From the NCBI GenBank assembly GCA_049999805.1, contig JBNGIO010006379.1, forward strand, positions 221,718-285,717: a DNA stretch of 64,000 bases, in the 5' to 3' direction. The stretch is from Folioceros fuciformis (lineage: Eukaryota > Anthocerotophyta > Anthocerotopsida > Anthocerotales). Positions 1 to 10,860 of this stretch are shown here, in pieces. Position 1 is the first letter of the stretch, and every line of letters begins with the position of its first letter. The notes under the pieces are model-generated. The model was not told where the DNA came from. It saw only the letters and a program-made list of their open reading frames with translations, and searched no databases. Made by a program: the position numbers and the translations under genes.

Positions 1-1697
1 GTCGCCACATCCTTTGTGGCCATGCTGTCAACAACCTGACGTGCCGCTTCCAGTTCACCACATTTTGCATACATGTCTACCAGGCAGGTGCCCACCACGA
101 CATCCTTCGACAGTCCTCTTTCAACAATCTGTGAGTGCAGCTGCCTGCCCTTCTGTAAGGCACGAGCACTTGCACACGCCTTCAGAAGGCCAGCAAAAGT
201 AATACGATTACCCAGAATCATACCCTCTTCCTCCATTTTTTCATACACAAGAAGCGCCTCATCTCCAAGTCCTTGCTGTGCATACCCAGTTATCAGAGCA
301 TTCCATGTCACCAAATCCTTTGAGCCCAAGCTTTCAAAAACTCGTCGTGCAGCTTCCAGTTCACCACATTTTGCATACATGTCCACCAGACAGTTGCCCA
401 CAACTACGCTGTGCAGCAGTCCTCTTTTTACAATCTGTGAGTGCAGCTGCCTGCCCTTTTGTAAGGCACCAGTGCTGGCGCACGCCTTCAGAAGACAAGA
501 AAAAGTAAAATGGTCGGCCGAATGGACGCCGTCTTGCTCCATTTGTTCGTACAAAACAAGCGCCTCCTGGTCCAGCCCTTGCTGTGCATACCCAGATATC
601 AGGGCATTCCACATCACCACGTCCTTTCTGGCCACGCTGTCAAAAACCTGGCGTGCTTCTTTCAGTTCACCACATTTTGCATACATATCCACCAGGCAGG
701 TGCCAAGAAACAAGTCAGGAGGGACGCCACTGTGCAATATATCACAGTGCACCTGCCTGCCAGATTCCAAGTCGACAGCCAGTGCACAAGCTTTAAGGGC
801 AGCTCCCAACACGTGAGCATCCACCTTCACTCTTGATCTTCGCATCTCATGGTACAGTTGTACAGCTTCTTTAGCTTTCCCATGCTTCGTGTATGCGGAG
901 ATTATGGAAGACCACATGAAGGCATCTGGCCTACCCACCCTGTTAAGCACATCCATGGCCTCCTCTAACCTACCTCCACAAGCATACATCCGCAAGATGT
1001 GATTTCCCAGGTATGCATTCGACTCGTACCCAAGTTTGACAGTGAGATCATGAACTCGTCGACCCAGGACCAAATCCTTCTTAGCTGTACACAGTTTGAG
1101 CACAGTGTAAAACAGAGACTGAGAAACAACAAAGCCAGTCTGCGCCAACGATTCCAGGGCTCCGACGGCCTCAGAAAGCTTCCCCTGCTCACATAACATG
1201 TTCACAGTTCTGGCCGTCACGATGCCGATCCTGGATCCTTCACGCCCCACATGTTGAGGATTATCCGAAGAGCTTGACTTGGAAGGAGAGGCACCATGAC
1301 CCATCTGCAGGTCCAAGGAATTGAGTTTCTCATCAGCCCAATCGGGCTTACACAAGTTGTTTAACCACAGGACCTCGCCGGATTTCTGTCGCCGAAAGGC
1401 AGGTGAGTGGGAACTCTTCTTGTCTTGTCTGCTGTCCCACCGCATGGCAGGGTCGGGTACATATTGTTGCCACAAGTGCTCCTGATCCTGGCGATGACCA
1501 TCTTCGGAAAGCCCGTCTCCACCAACACATTCCATCGGAAGTGGAAGGGCTGGGCTCCTTACACTGCTGCACCGGGAAGCTTTGTTCGCTAAGAATTGAC
1601 TTCCTAAGATGCGGTGAGCGGGAGCTCCTTGAAGAATCCCTGTACAAACGCCAGTTTGTTGGGTCGAAAACAGGTCTGATTGCCATAGTGTGCCCAT
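1..1697 (-). CDS. PLS-class pentatricopeptide repeat protein, copy 1 (3' end outside window)
   Basis: A single open frame runs leftward from an ATG at 1697 to the window edge with no stop, so the C-terminus is outside. After about 165 residues of low-similarity N-terminus come tandem PPR motifs of alternating P, L and S type. Diagnostic strings are NHILRMYACGG, MWNALISGYAQQGL, LLKACAS.GALQKGRQLHSQIV and CLVDMYAKCGELEAAR. This organisation is that of land-plant organellar RNA-editing factors, which bind RNA upstream of an edited base and usually carry E and DYW domains at the end. Copy 2 at 4174-5717 is closely similar and shows which C-terminal domain to expect. The next upstream in-frame stop is near 1774, so 1697 is the first possible ATG. 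No clear transit peptide is visible; a further 5' exon is possible. Family is certain; organelle and target are unknown. Confidence 0.85.
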   Translation of the reverse strand, partial: MGTLWQSDLFSTQQTGVCTGILQGAPAHRILGSQFLANKASRCSSVRSPALPLPMECVGGDGLSEDGHRQDQEHLWQQYVPDPAMRWDSRQDKKSSHSPAFRRQKSGEVLWLNNLCKPDWADEKLNSLDLQMGHGASPSKSSSSDNPQHVGREGSRIGIVTARTVNMLCEQGKLSEAVGALESLAQTGFVVSQSLFYTVLKLCTAKKDLVLGRRVHDLTVKLGYESNAYLGNHILRMYACGGRLEEAMDVLNRVGRPDAFMWSSIISAYTKHGKAKEAVQLYHEMRRSRVKVDAHVLGAALKACALAVDLESGRQVHCDILHSGVPPDLFLGTCLVDMYAKCGELKEARQVFDSVARKDVVMWNALISGYAQQGLDQEALVLYEQMEQDGVHSADHFTFSCLLKACASTGALQKGRQLHSQIVKRGLLHSVVVGNCLVDMYAKCGELEAARRVFESLGSKDLVTWNALITGYAQQGLGDEALLVYEKMEEEGMILGNRITFAGLLKACASARALQKGRQLHSQIVERGLSKDVVVGTCLVDMYAKCGELEAARQVVDSMATKDVA

Positions 1698-1774
1698 CGT
1701 TCGGCACCGCTGTGGGAAGATGGCCTTAACAAGAGCCTGTACCACGATTCTCAGGTGCGCGCAATGCTATTGTT

Positions 1775-2695
1775 AACAGTCTATTGATTGAGTCGGTCTA
1801 TGATTTGTCCACTCCAGACAAACACACTCCTTCCATTCATTACAGCAGGGATAGCCGCTAAGGATGGATTTCCATCGTGGCCAGATTACTTCGCAACTGT
1901 TATCCAGAGTATACCTAGGTACTTGCACCTTGTGATCATCTTCCTTCCTTTTGCAAGTTGCTTCAGTACGTTGAAGAATTTGGGCAAAGATGTCCTGCAC
2001 TAAACTAATAATTATTTTTCTGACTAGAGAAGTTGGGAAACTTATATTATATCTTTTATTTTTGGAGAGTTATGAGCTTTCATTCCTTCTCAGCATATTT
2101 TTCAATGCTCCATATTGGCATGTGAAATGCATCTATGTTACATGTGGTGGTCATCAAATAACTTACTTTAATAAAATATTATCACCAAAGTTATCTAGCA
2201 TATATTGTTTGCTTCCTAAGTTTGAAACAAAGCAAACTTTCATAGCCAACACCACAAATTTCTAAGGAAGTAAACACACTTTTGTATCTATGAAGAGGCA
2301 AGCCAAGCCAGCGAAGGTTGCATGTTTGAGAAATATGCTTTATGGTACTTGATCACCAAAAGAATGACTTGTAGACAAGTAGTATTGAACCCATATTTGT
2401 GGAGAGGAAAATTAATGAAACTACCTCTAAGCCATACCCACATAGAATGCTTCTATACATGGTCACAAATCTCAAGCTCATATAAAGGTCATGCAATGAA
2501 AGCTCAATACATGTGCCTCCAATCCATAAGTACGTGTCATAAACTATAGGCATTTTGTAAAATTATTACATTCAATGTGATTTACTCATGTCACAAAGAT
2601 CAATCATGAAAATTCTATCGTTGGTGAATTGGAAAGGCATTGAAACCAAGGGAGACTAGCTTCCAATGTTGAAGTTGGAGAACATCTTTCCTACA
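1775..2695. other. AT-rich intergenic DNA, no gene seen
   Basis: This stretch has only short ORFs in all frames with no recognisable domains. It lies just upstream of PPR copy 1 and should hold its promoter, but I see no convincing TATA or other motif to call. Confidence 0.5.
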
Positions 2696-3277
2696 AAAAG
2701 GAAGGTACTCAAATGGGCTTAAGTGATCCGATTCACATCAAAAGGAAGGTACTCCAATACGCTTAAGTGATATGATTCATGTCAAAAGAAAGGCACTCCA
2801 AAGGGCCTTAGTGATGGGTTCTCATTCTCCAATGGGCTTAAGTGATCTAATTCATGTCAAAAGGAAGGTACTCCAAAGGGCCTTAGTGATCGGTTCTCAT
2901 TCTCCAATGGGCTTAAGTGATCTAATTCATGTCAAAAGGAAGGTACTCCACAGGGCCTTAGTAATGGGTTCTCATTCTCCAATGGGCTTAAGTGATCTAA
3001 TTCATGTCAAAAAGAAGGTACTCCACAGGGCCTTAGTGATGGGTTCAAAAGGAAGGTACTCCAGAGGCCTTAGTGATGGGTTCAAAAGGAGGGTACTCCA
3101 GAGGGCCTTAGTGATGGGTTCAAAAGGAAGGTACTCCAGAGGGCCTTAGTGATGGGTTCAAAAGGAGGGTACTCCCGAGGGCCTTAGTGATGGGTTCAAA
3201 AGGAGGGTACTCCAGAGGGCCTTAGTGATGGGTTCAAAAGGAGGGTACTCCACAGGGCCTTAGTGATGGGTTCTGAT
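2696..3277. repeat. Nested tandem satellite, 75-bp then 38-bp units
   Basis: From about 2800 to 3030 the sequence repeats every 75 bp (the string GGGCCTTAGTGAT recurs with its C residues at 2806, 2881, 2956 and 3031). From about 3050 to 3270 it repeats every 38 bp using only part of the longer unit (GGGCCTTAGTGATGGGTTC plus AAAAGGAGGGTACTCCAGA). The 75-bp unit therefore looks like the short unit with a CTCATTCTCCAATGGGCTTA-type insert. The 125-codon open frame across it is a by-product of the repeat, not a gene. Confidence 0.9.
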
Positions 3278-3363
3278 TCTCGTGTTGGAAAGCTATCGCA
3301 TCCTGGCGAGTTCACTTTCGAACACGAGACAGTAAAGCAATCACATAGGTTAAGCTTACTTTG

Positions 3364-3425
3364 GTTCGATCTCACAACCGTCTTGCACACAAGACTATGT
3401 GCAAACCACTAAGCCATTGGAGTTT
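3364..3425 (-). repeat. Possible tRNA-derived SINE head (box A / box B-like)
   Basis: Read on the minus strand, TGGCTTAGTGGTTTG matches the RNA polymerase III box A pattern, and about 35 nt later AGATCGAACC resembles box B. The spacing suits a tRNA-derived promoter, but no cloverleaf can be folded, so this would be a SINE relic rather than a tRNA. Weak call based on two short motifs. Confidence 0.25.
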
Positions 3426-3713
3426 GTTGAAACCTTCAAGGTTTATACAATGAATTAATATCCATATTTTAAACAACTTTTCATATGATGTGAACCACAT
3501 TCCACAAATTAAAAATAATAATCTAGGTCATCTTCATCACTCTTCTATTGTTTTAACCTTAATGACATTCATTAGATGGCCATTTAGCAAATGGCTATCT
3601 CTATTTGCCCCTTCTCAAGTAGGCCTTGTAATCTATGAATTACAACAAAATGGTTAACCCATGAATAAAATTCTTTATAGATCTCCAATCAATCAATTCA
3701 AGTGCTATTGGTA

Positions 3714-3824
3714 GTCATTAGGTTTCATCAGGTTAGTCATTAGGTTTCATTGGGTTAGTGATTAGGTTTCATCGGGTTAGTCATTAGGTTTCATCGGGTT
3801 AGTCATTAGGTTTCATTGGGTTAG
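3714..3824. repeat. Five tandem copies of a 22-bp unit
   Basis: The unit GTCATTAGGTTTCATCGGGT plus TA is repeated five times with single-base differences (CAGG, TGGG or CGGG variants). It sits in AT-rich DNA between the two PPR copies and carries no open frame of note. Confidence 0.9.
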
Positions 3825-4173
3825 CTTTAGTGTCCTTATCTAAGGGTAGATGGTTTTCCATCGTGTTTTTTTTAATAAATAAAACTTAAGTTTTGGTTTT
3901 ATAGATCTCCAATCTCGACATTCAAACTTGACTTCTTTAAAAGAGAAATGAAAACAGTATAATTTGTTAACTCTAATGTCAAAGCTTTAAAAGCTAGGAG
4001 CTTGGATGAGGTAAACACCTTAATTTCTTATGAAACTTCCTACACCTTCTGATGAATTGCCCCTGTAGAAGGGGCTCAAAACGTATTGAATATTATAGAA
4101 TAATTGTGTTAATTGGTTTATCTCGTGAAAAGGGTGTTTGCTAAGAGCTTGTGTCAAAAGTACTCCTGTGGGT

Positions 4174-5717
4174 TTAGTTAGGTAACCTGATTCTAGTTAG
4201 CCAGGGCGAGGCGAGGGCAAGGGCATCGGCACGGCGTGGTCCATCATTTTCCTCGCAAGGTCGACCCTTACAGCTGCAACAACCATTAGCAAATCGATGC
4301 ACATGGTACCCATCCCTTACAACAATGGTCCTCTGCTCCAGCCTTGACATGATCTCCGTTGCGCTGTGGCAGTCACTGCACATGCGTAGATTGTTCGTTA
4401 CCACCAAAGGTGTCCCACTTGGAGTGTTCAAGAAACTGAACGCCAGAGCTAGCTTCTCAGCATGCCCACGAAGAGTTTCTTCCTTTTCCTTCTCAGACAC
4501 TGGCTTCACAACCAACTCTGTGTGAGGTACGTGGNNNNNNNNNNNNNNNNNNNNNNNNNNNNNNNNNNNNNNNNNNNNNNNNNNNNNNNNNNNNNNNNNN
4601 NNNNNNNNNNNNNNNNNNNNNNNNNNNNNNNNNNCATGTCCACCAGACAGTTGCCCACAACTACCCTGTGCAGCAGTCCTCTTTCCACAATCTGTGAGTG
4701 CAGCTGCCTGCCCTTTTGTAAGGCACCAGCGCTGGCGCACACCTTCAGAAGACAAGAAAAAGTAAAATGGTCAGCCAAAATGACGCCATCTTGCTCCATT
4801 TGTTCATACAAAACAAGCGCCTCCTGGTCCAGCCCTTGCTGTGCGTACCCAGATATCAGGGCATTCCACATCACCACGTCCTTTCTGCCCACCCTGTCCA
4901 AAACCTGGCGTGCTTCTTTCAGTTCACCACATTTGGTTTGCCCACTCTGGTGATCACATCCATGGCCTCCTCTACCCTCCCTCTGCAAGCATACATGCGC
5001 AAGATATGATTTCCCAGGTATCCATTCGACTCGTACCCAAGTTTGACAGTGAGATCATGAACCCGTCGACCCAGAACGAAATCCTTCTTTGCTGTGCACA
5101 GTTTGAGCACAGTAAAACAGACACTGAGAAACAACAAAGCCTGTCTGCGCCAACGATTCCAGGACTCCGACGGCCTCAGAAAGCTTCCCCTGCTCACATA
5201 ACATGTTCACAGGTTTAGGCGTCACGATCCCGATTTTTGATCCTTCACGCCCCACACGCTGAGGATGATCCAAAGAGCTCAACTTGGAAGGAGAGGCACC
5301 ATGATCCATGTGCATGTCCAAGGAATTGAGCTGCCCATCAGCCCAATCGGGCTTCCCCACATTGTTTAACCACAGGACCTTGCCGGATTTCTTGCTCCGG
5401 AAGTGAGCTGAGCGGGAGCTGTTCTCGTCTTGTCCGTTGACGCACCACCCGGCAGGCTCCAGTAAAGATTGTTACCACAAGTGCTCATGCTCCTGTATTC
5501 GAACGTCGTTGGCAACTCGGTGCCCACCAACACATTTCCTCGGAAGTGGAAACGTTGGGCTCCTTACATTCCTACACCAGGATGCTTTGGTTGGCAGGGG
5601 CTGACTCCCTGAGATGTGGTGAGCGGAAGCTCCATGTAGAATTCCTGTACACAAACCAAATTTGGGTCCGCAGCAGGTCTGGTTGCCATGAGTGTAACGA
5701 GAGACAGACTGTAACAA
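4174..5717 (-). pseudogene. PPR copy 2 with GRP-ending DYW deaminase domain, broken
   Basis: A second copy of the PPR gene, closely similar to copy 1. Compared with copy 1 it carries a CAA to TAA stop (tta at 5472-5474), a 2-bp deletion near 5112 that shifts the frame, and an internal deletion of about 255 bp whose junction near 4932 is also out of frame. A 100-N assembly gap at 4535-4634 splits it. Beyond the gap an intact deaminase end follows: HAEKLA and CSDC (catalytic His/Glu and zinc cysteines), then HVHRFANGCCSCKGRP where ordinary DYW proteins read CSCGDYW. A 27-residue tail follows before the stop. GRP endings mark the DYW:KP class linked to U-to-C editing. The upstream half looks dead. 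The deaminase half may belong to this copy or to another hidden by the gap. Confidence 0.8.
4535..4634. other. Assembly gap, 100 N
   Basis: Run of exactly 100 N inside PPR copy 2, between a PPR motif ending CLVDM and the start of the deaminase region. The round length suggests a placeholder; the true missing length is unknown. Confidence 0.99.
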
Positions 5718-5877
5718 GATTCGGAGGTGCCATCCATCGCCACAGCAACCTCAATGACACAAAGATTTAGAGGCCGTGGTACACCACAAGGACTTTCGAA
5801 ACAAGGATTTTCAAAACTTCCCACGATCTGGCAGTCGAACTTTCCATGTCACATGGAATGACGTCATACATTGGGTT

Positions 5878-5887
5878 NNNNNNNNNN
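5878..5887. other. Assembly gap, 10 N
   Basis: Ten N between GGGTT and GTTCAGGGTCGGGTTAGGGG. The flanks look like degenerate TTTAGGG telomere-type sequence up to about 5935, which may have confused the assembler. Confidence 0.95.
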
Positions 5888-7450
5888 GTTCAGGGTCGGG
5901 TTAGGGGTAAATTTACAATGGGTTTAGGGTCGGTTAGACATTTTCAGGAGGTAGACTAGCACTCATCCGGAGGTAGCCTAGTACTCATGGAGAGGTAGAC
6001 TAAGTGCTCGTCGGGAGTATTAGACTAGTAGTAGTCGCACTCGAAATTGTTCAGGTCAAACACTTAGTAGTAGTCGCACCGGAAATTGTTCAGGTCAAAG
6101 TTATTTTTTTTAGTAGAAGCAGGGGGTAGAGCAATTTCATAATTATTTAATAAAAGAGATTAATATATTATTAAAATGGATCAAATGAAAATCATTAGAT
6201 TTTTTTGTCATGAAGCCATGCATTAAAGTNNNNNNNNNNNNNNNNNNNNNNNNNNNNNNNNNNNNNNNNNNNNNNNNNNNNNNNNNNNNNNNNNNNNNNN
6301 NNNNNNNNNNNNNNNNNNNNNNNNNNNNNAAATTTACTTATTGTATTTAACTAATAATTTTTTTTAAATAGACTCAGTAAGTTTTTTTAATAAATTTCAT
6401 GTAAAATAATCCATCCCAACTAAATGGACCGATTATGTACTATAATAGATTACGTCTAAATGTCTATATCTTGTAAGTCATATAGCTTAAATCTACTACA
6501 TCTTCAAATTTGTTTTGTACCTTTAAATTTATGTTAGTTCGACTTCATTGACATTTCAAATATGCTCTATGACTAACTACTATTTGTAATTAAGTTGTTT
6601 GAAATTTGCTGGTGGTTTCAATTCATACATACTTCAAATGCAAGCATGATGAACTACTATTTATAACTTAATTATTTAAAATTTCATATAAGTACGAATT
6701 TATCGTTACTTGAAATGCACTATATGATCAACTATTCGTCTACAATTGCTCACCCTTCATAATTTTTATCGTAATATTTCAAAACTACTAACATCAAAAT
6801 CAAGCTCACCATAAACATCTTATTTAAATACTCCATTAAAGTAGCAATGTGAGTGGAAGCGAACATTATTTAGTTCTTTTGAAGCCAAGTTCTTGTAAAT
6901 GTGTGTCCTAACAATTGATTGTGCACAAGACTATGGATTTGTGTAAGATATGGTGAAGCAAACATAGAGCAGGTACGACCCCATCTCTACTATGCACAAG
7001 CCTTCCACACATGGACAAGGAACACGATCAATACATTGCCACCAGCAATTTGTGGCCCACGTTTTAGCACCATGCTTTAGGCTATGACTTCTTCTCATCT
7101 CCTCACACATATTATCGTTTTGGCACAAAACATCAACAAAAATTTAATTCAATTTATAATGATACACCTAATATGCATAATTCCACAGATACAATACAAA
7201 TTCAAGCCTTACTAAAACACAAAGATACATCGATATTCATCCCTTAATTAAAAAGATCCTAAAAATACTTTAGCTTTCTACTTATCCACAACAATTGACC
7301 AATTTGTCCTAGCTAATTACGAGGAAGACATTACATTCCCAGAAAGAGAAAATTAGAAAATAGCAATTAAATTAGAATTAGATTACTTAAAAGCCAATAA
7401 AACTTGGACCTTTATTAACTTATAGGATCTAATTGGACATTTTAAATTAA
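5888..7450. other. AT-rich intergenic DNA with a 100-N gap
   Basis: No gene is supportable. Near 6030-6098 a short direct duplication is visible (GTAGTAGTCGCAC followed by GAAATTGTTCAGGTCAAA, twice). N occupies 6230-6329. The rest is very AT-rich with only short open frames. Confidence 0.6.
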
Positions 7451-7589
7451 ATTGAATGCAAATGACAGCGTAGGAAGGTATAAGACTAGATTAGTGGCCA
7501 AGGGTTACTCACAGCAACATAGATTCGACTATGATAAGATAAATATTAGGCCAGTGCATGAGATCACCTTACTTAGAACTCTTGTAGCA

Positions 7590-9292
7590 CCAGCATTTCA
7601 TCACAACTATGAACTGATGGACTATGAACTCATGCACTTTGACATGAAAACCGCCTTCCTCTATGATGACCTTCAATGTACTATATATCTTATTGCAACT
7701 ATGTACTTATGCAACTTGACATAAAAATCGGGTTACCATACCACATATGTGGAGATAGTGTCTTATCACAACTATGAATTTATATAACTTGACATAAAAA
7801 CCGCCATCCTCTACAATGACCTCCAACTTACGTCGCATTGCAACTATGCACTTGTGCAACTTGACGTAACTCTAGAGCATCTCATCATAACTATGAACTT
7901 TTTATTGGTAGAAAATAGGTCGGATTATGACAGCTTGCGCCATTGGAGGGAGTAACAACTATGAACTAATGCAACTTGACATAAAAAAACAAATGCAACT
8001 TGACATAAAAACCGTCACTTGCCATAGATATGGAAATAACGTCTAATCACAACTATGAACTTATGCAACTTGACATAAAAAATAAATGCGACTTGACATA
8101 AAAACCGTCACTTACTATTAGCATAGATATGGAGATAGCATCTAATTGCAACTATGAATTTATACAACTTGACATAATACCAAAGCATCTCATTATAACT
8201 ATTAACTTATGTAGCTTGGCATAAAACCGCCTTCTTCTACGGTGACTTGCAACGGACCATCCTTTATATTTATATTGACGTACAACGTATTATATTCATG
8301 GAGATAGGACCTGCAACGTACCATATATGTGGAGATAGCATCTAATTATGATTATGATTATGAACGCAACGTACCATATATGTGGAGATAGCATCTAATT
8401 ATGATTATGATTATGAACTCATACAACTTAACATAAAAACCGTCTTCCTCTACATTGACATGTATAAAAACCATCTTCCTCTACATTGACATGCAACGTA
8501 CCATAACATCGAGATAGCGTCTGATCACGATTGTGAATGTATGCAACTTGACATGAAAATTGGTTTCCTATACTTGGAGATGGCGATAAATCATGACTAT
8601 AACCTTATGTGACTTGACATGAAAATCGTCTTTCTATACATGGAGATAACATCTTATCACGACTATGAGCTTCAGTGACTCAACATGAAAACCGCCTTCC
8701 CATACATGGGGATAGCGTCCAATCACGACTATGAACTTATGTGACTTGACATGAAACCCATTTTCCTTTACATGGAGAAAGTGTCTAATCACAACTATGA
8801 GCTTATGTGACTCAACATGAAAACTATGAGCTTATGTGANNNNNNNNNNGTGACTCAACATGAAAACTATGAGCTTATGTGACTCAACATGAAAACCACC
8901 GGATAGCGTCTAATCACGACTATGAACTTTTGTGACTTGACATGAAACCCATTTTCCTATACATGGAGATAGCGTTTAATCACAATTATCAACTTATGTG
9001 ACTTCACATGAAAACCACCGTCCTCTACATGTCATCGTACCATATATATGGAGATAACGTCTCATTATCATTATGAACTTATGTAGCTTGACATAAAAAT
9101 TGTCTTTCTCTTTAATAACCTACAACGTATTATATGTACGGAGATAACATCTCGTTGCCACTATGAACTTATACATCTTGACATAAAAACTGCCTTCCTC
9201 TATAATGACCTCCAACGTACCATATATATTAAGATAGTGTCTCAATACCATTGTGAACTTATACAGTTTTACATAAAAATTACCCTATATAT
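7590..9292 (+). repeat. Tandem array made from the copia RT palm motif
   Basis: About 20 diverged units, roughly 70-95 bp each, repeat the pattern AACTATGAACTTATG, CAACTTGACATAAAAACCG, CCTTCCTCTACAATGACCT, ACGTACCATATATATGGAG, ATAGCGTCTAATCACAA. A full unit translates near the RT motif YELMQLDIKTAFLYNDL and then IYMEIASNHN, after which the next unit starts again at YEL. The array begins inside the first RT fragment and ends exactly where the second RT fragment resumes (IYMEILEE), so it grew in place inside the RT gene. Individual units have lost frame. A 10-N gap lies at 8840-8849. Confidence 0.85.
8840..8849. other. Assembly gap, 10 N
   Basis: Ten N inside the RT-derived array. The text on both sides (AAACTATGAGCTTATGTGA) is the same repeat, so the contigs probably overlap or were collapsed here. 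Confidence 0.95.
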
Positions 9293-9939
9293 ATGGAGAT
9301 ACTTGAAGAAATAAAGGTTGACAAAAGATTATACTACATTTGCTTATTATTAAAAGCACTTCATGGATTAAAACAAAGTGCTATGGAGTGGTATGTTAAA
9401 CTAGATGAAACCCTAGAGACATTAGGATTTACTAAGCTAGAATCTGATAACATCTATATGAATAGATCAAAAGACTACTTCATTCTACTTGTTATAAATG
9501 TAGATAACATAGTACTCATATCCAACTTCAAGCCTATGCTATGAGATACGGGGTCAATGCTTTCAAAACATTTTGCCAGGACCACATCTAGGGAACTATC
9601 CAATTGCTTAGGAATTCAAATAGTTAGACATAAGTAATCTAGAAGCACATTAATACATTAATCAAAATATATTCATGAGGTTCTAGCTAAGTATAATATG
9701 TTTGACTCTAAAGTTGTATCTACACAAATGCAGGTTAACCTCAAGCTCACTAAACCGTATGAAAACTCAAGTGAAAGTGCCTAATCCAATGAGTTGGTAG
9801 CCTTATGTATTAAATGGTTTGCATGAAGCCGACCTCCCTTTTTTAGGAGGAGCTCTATCTTAGTTCTTGTATCCTAGCTGACACAACATAACTAATAGAC
9901 CATCAAGTCAATCTTCAAATATCTCAAATCCACATCTAA

Positions 9940-10460
9940 TATTGGACTTTTATATCAATCATCCACTAAGCGAGGTGGGCCTCTCCAACTCCAAGCATTT
10001 AGTGATGCTAATTGAAAGCCTCTCCAACTCTAAGGATTCATTGATTGCCATCAAGCCTGGTAATTGGAAGGCCATAAGCTTGGTAATTGGAAGGCCATAA
10101 GCTTGATAATTGGAAGGCCATAAGCTTGGTAACTGAAAGCCCATCAAACCAATCTTCAAATAAGTCAGATCCACATCCAATGTTGGACTTTTATATCAAT
10201 CATCCACTAAGTCAAGTGAGCCTCTCTAACTCCAAGCATTTAGTGATGCTAATTGGGGTGGGAATAATGTCATCATGAAGAACATCAGCAGCTATGCCTC
10301 TGCAACTCCAAGCATTTAGTGACCCAAGGGTGGGGATAAAGTCTTCATGAAGAGCAACAGCTAAGTGCCTCTAATTCCAAGCATTCAACTCCAAGCATTC
10401 ATTGATGCTAATTGAGGTGGGATAATATCATCAAAAAGAGCGTCAGATGATCAATCAAAA
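9940..10460. repeat. Short direct repeats inside the copia remnant
   Basis: A 23-bp unit GGTAATTGGAAGGCCATAAG plus CTT is repeated about three to four times at 10060-10135. Around it a longer segment (CCATCAA, CAATCTTCAAAT, CACATC, TTGGACTTTTATATCAATCA, AACTCCAAGCATTTAGTGAT) occurs twice or more. These sit between the RT connection and the RNase H end of the copia element. Confidence 0.8.
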
Positions 10461-10860
10461 AGAGCGTCAGATGATCAAAGTCCAAAGTCTTGGTGACTTG
10501 ATAAGCTTAATAAAATGGAAGTAAAACGCGGTGTTCGTCAATGCTATAATGAACTCAGTAGCTATGTGTCCCGTTCTAAGAGGGATAGCCACAAGTTGGA
10601 GTAGCAGGCGACAATGAGTTATTATCTTAAGCCCTACATAAGCAAGAGTATTGCTCACTAACTTACGCTAACAAAGAGTTCCATGCAAAATTCAAAAGAA
10701 TAGTAAAATTCAAAAAGTAGTTAAAAATGGTAAATTTAAAGTTTTGTAACGGCTGACCGAGCAAATGACGGCGGACATCCTTACCAAGGCACCCCGCCTC
10801 CGCGAAGCCTCAACAACGCTGCGCATCTATCAGCCTGAGAAGATTATGAGACATGATTAG

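Larger units (their letters stand above)
7452..10860 (+). mobile_element. Decayed Ty1/copia retrotransposon (RT and RNase H remnants)
   Basis: Pieces of a copia polyprotein lie in order on the plus strand. 7452-7724 reads YKTRLVAKGYSQQ and FDMKTAFLYDDL, the start of the reverse transcriptase palm. 9293-9544 reads LLLKALHGLKQSAMEWY and then VINVDNIVLIS, where the catalytic YVDD has become NVDN. 9580-9800 keeps LGIQIVRHK and YIHEVLAKYNMFDSK across several stops. 10753-10860 reads EQMTADILTKAPRLREA and ends in a stop, the usual RNase H end of copia. Frames are broken throughout, gag, protease and integrase are not seen, and no LTR pair was found. A tandem array fills the middle of the RT (separate entry). 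The element is dead. Confidence 0.85.

Noticed and set aside
2772-3149. 125-codon repeat protein
   Set aside because: Satellite-driven frame (MIHVKRKALQRALV-type units) with unit lengths 75 and 38; the 38-bp part does not keep frame.
5888-5935. Telomere
   Set aside because: Only a few degenerate GGGTTTAGGG-type units beside a gap; an interstitial trace at most.
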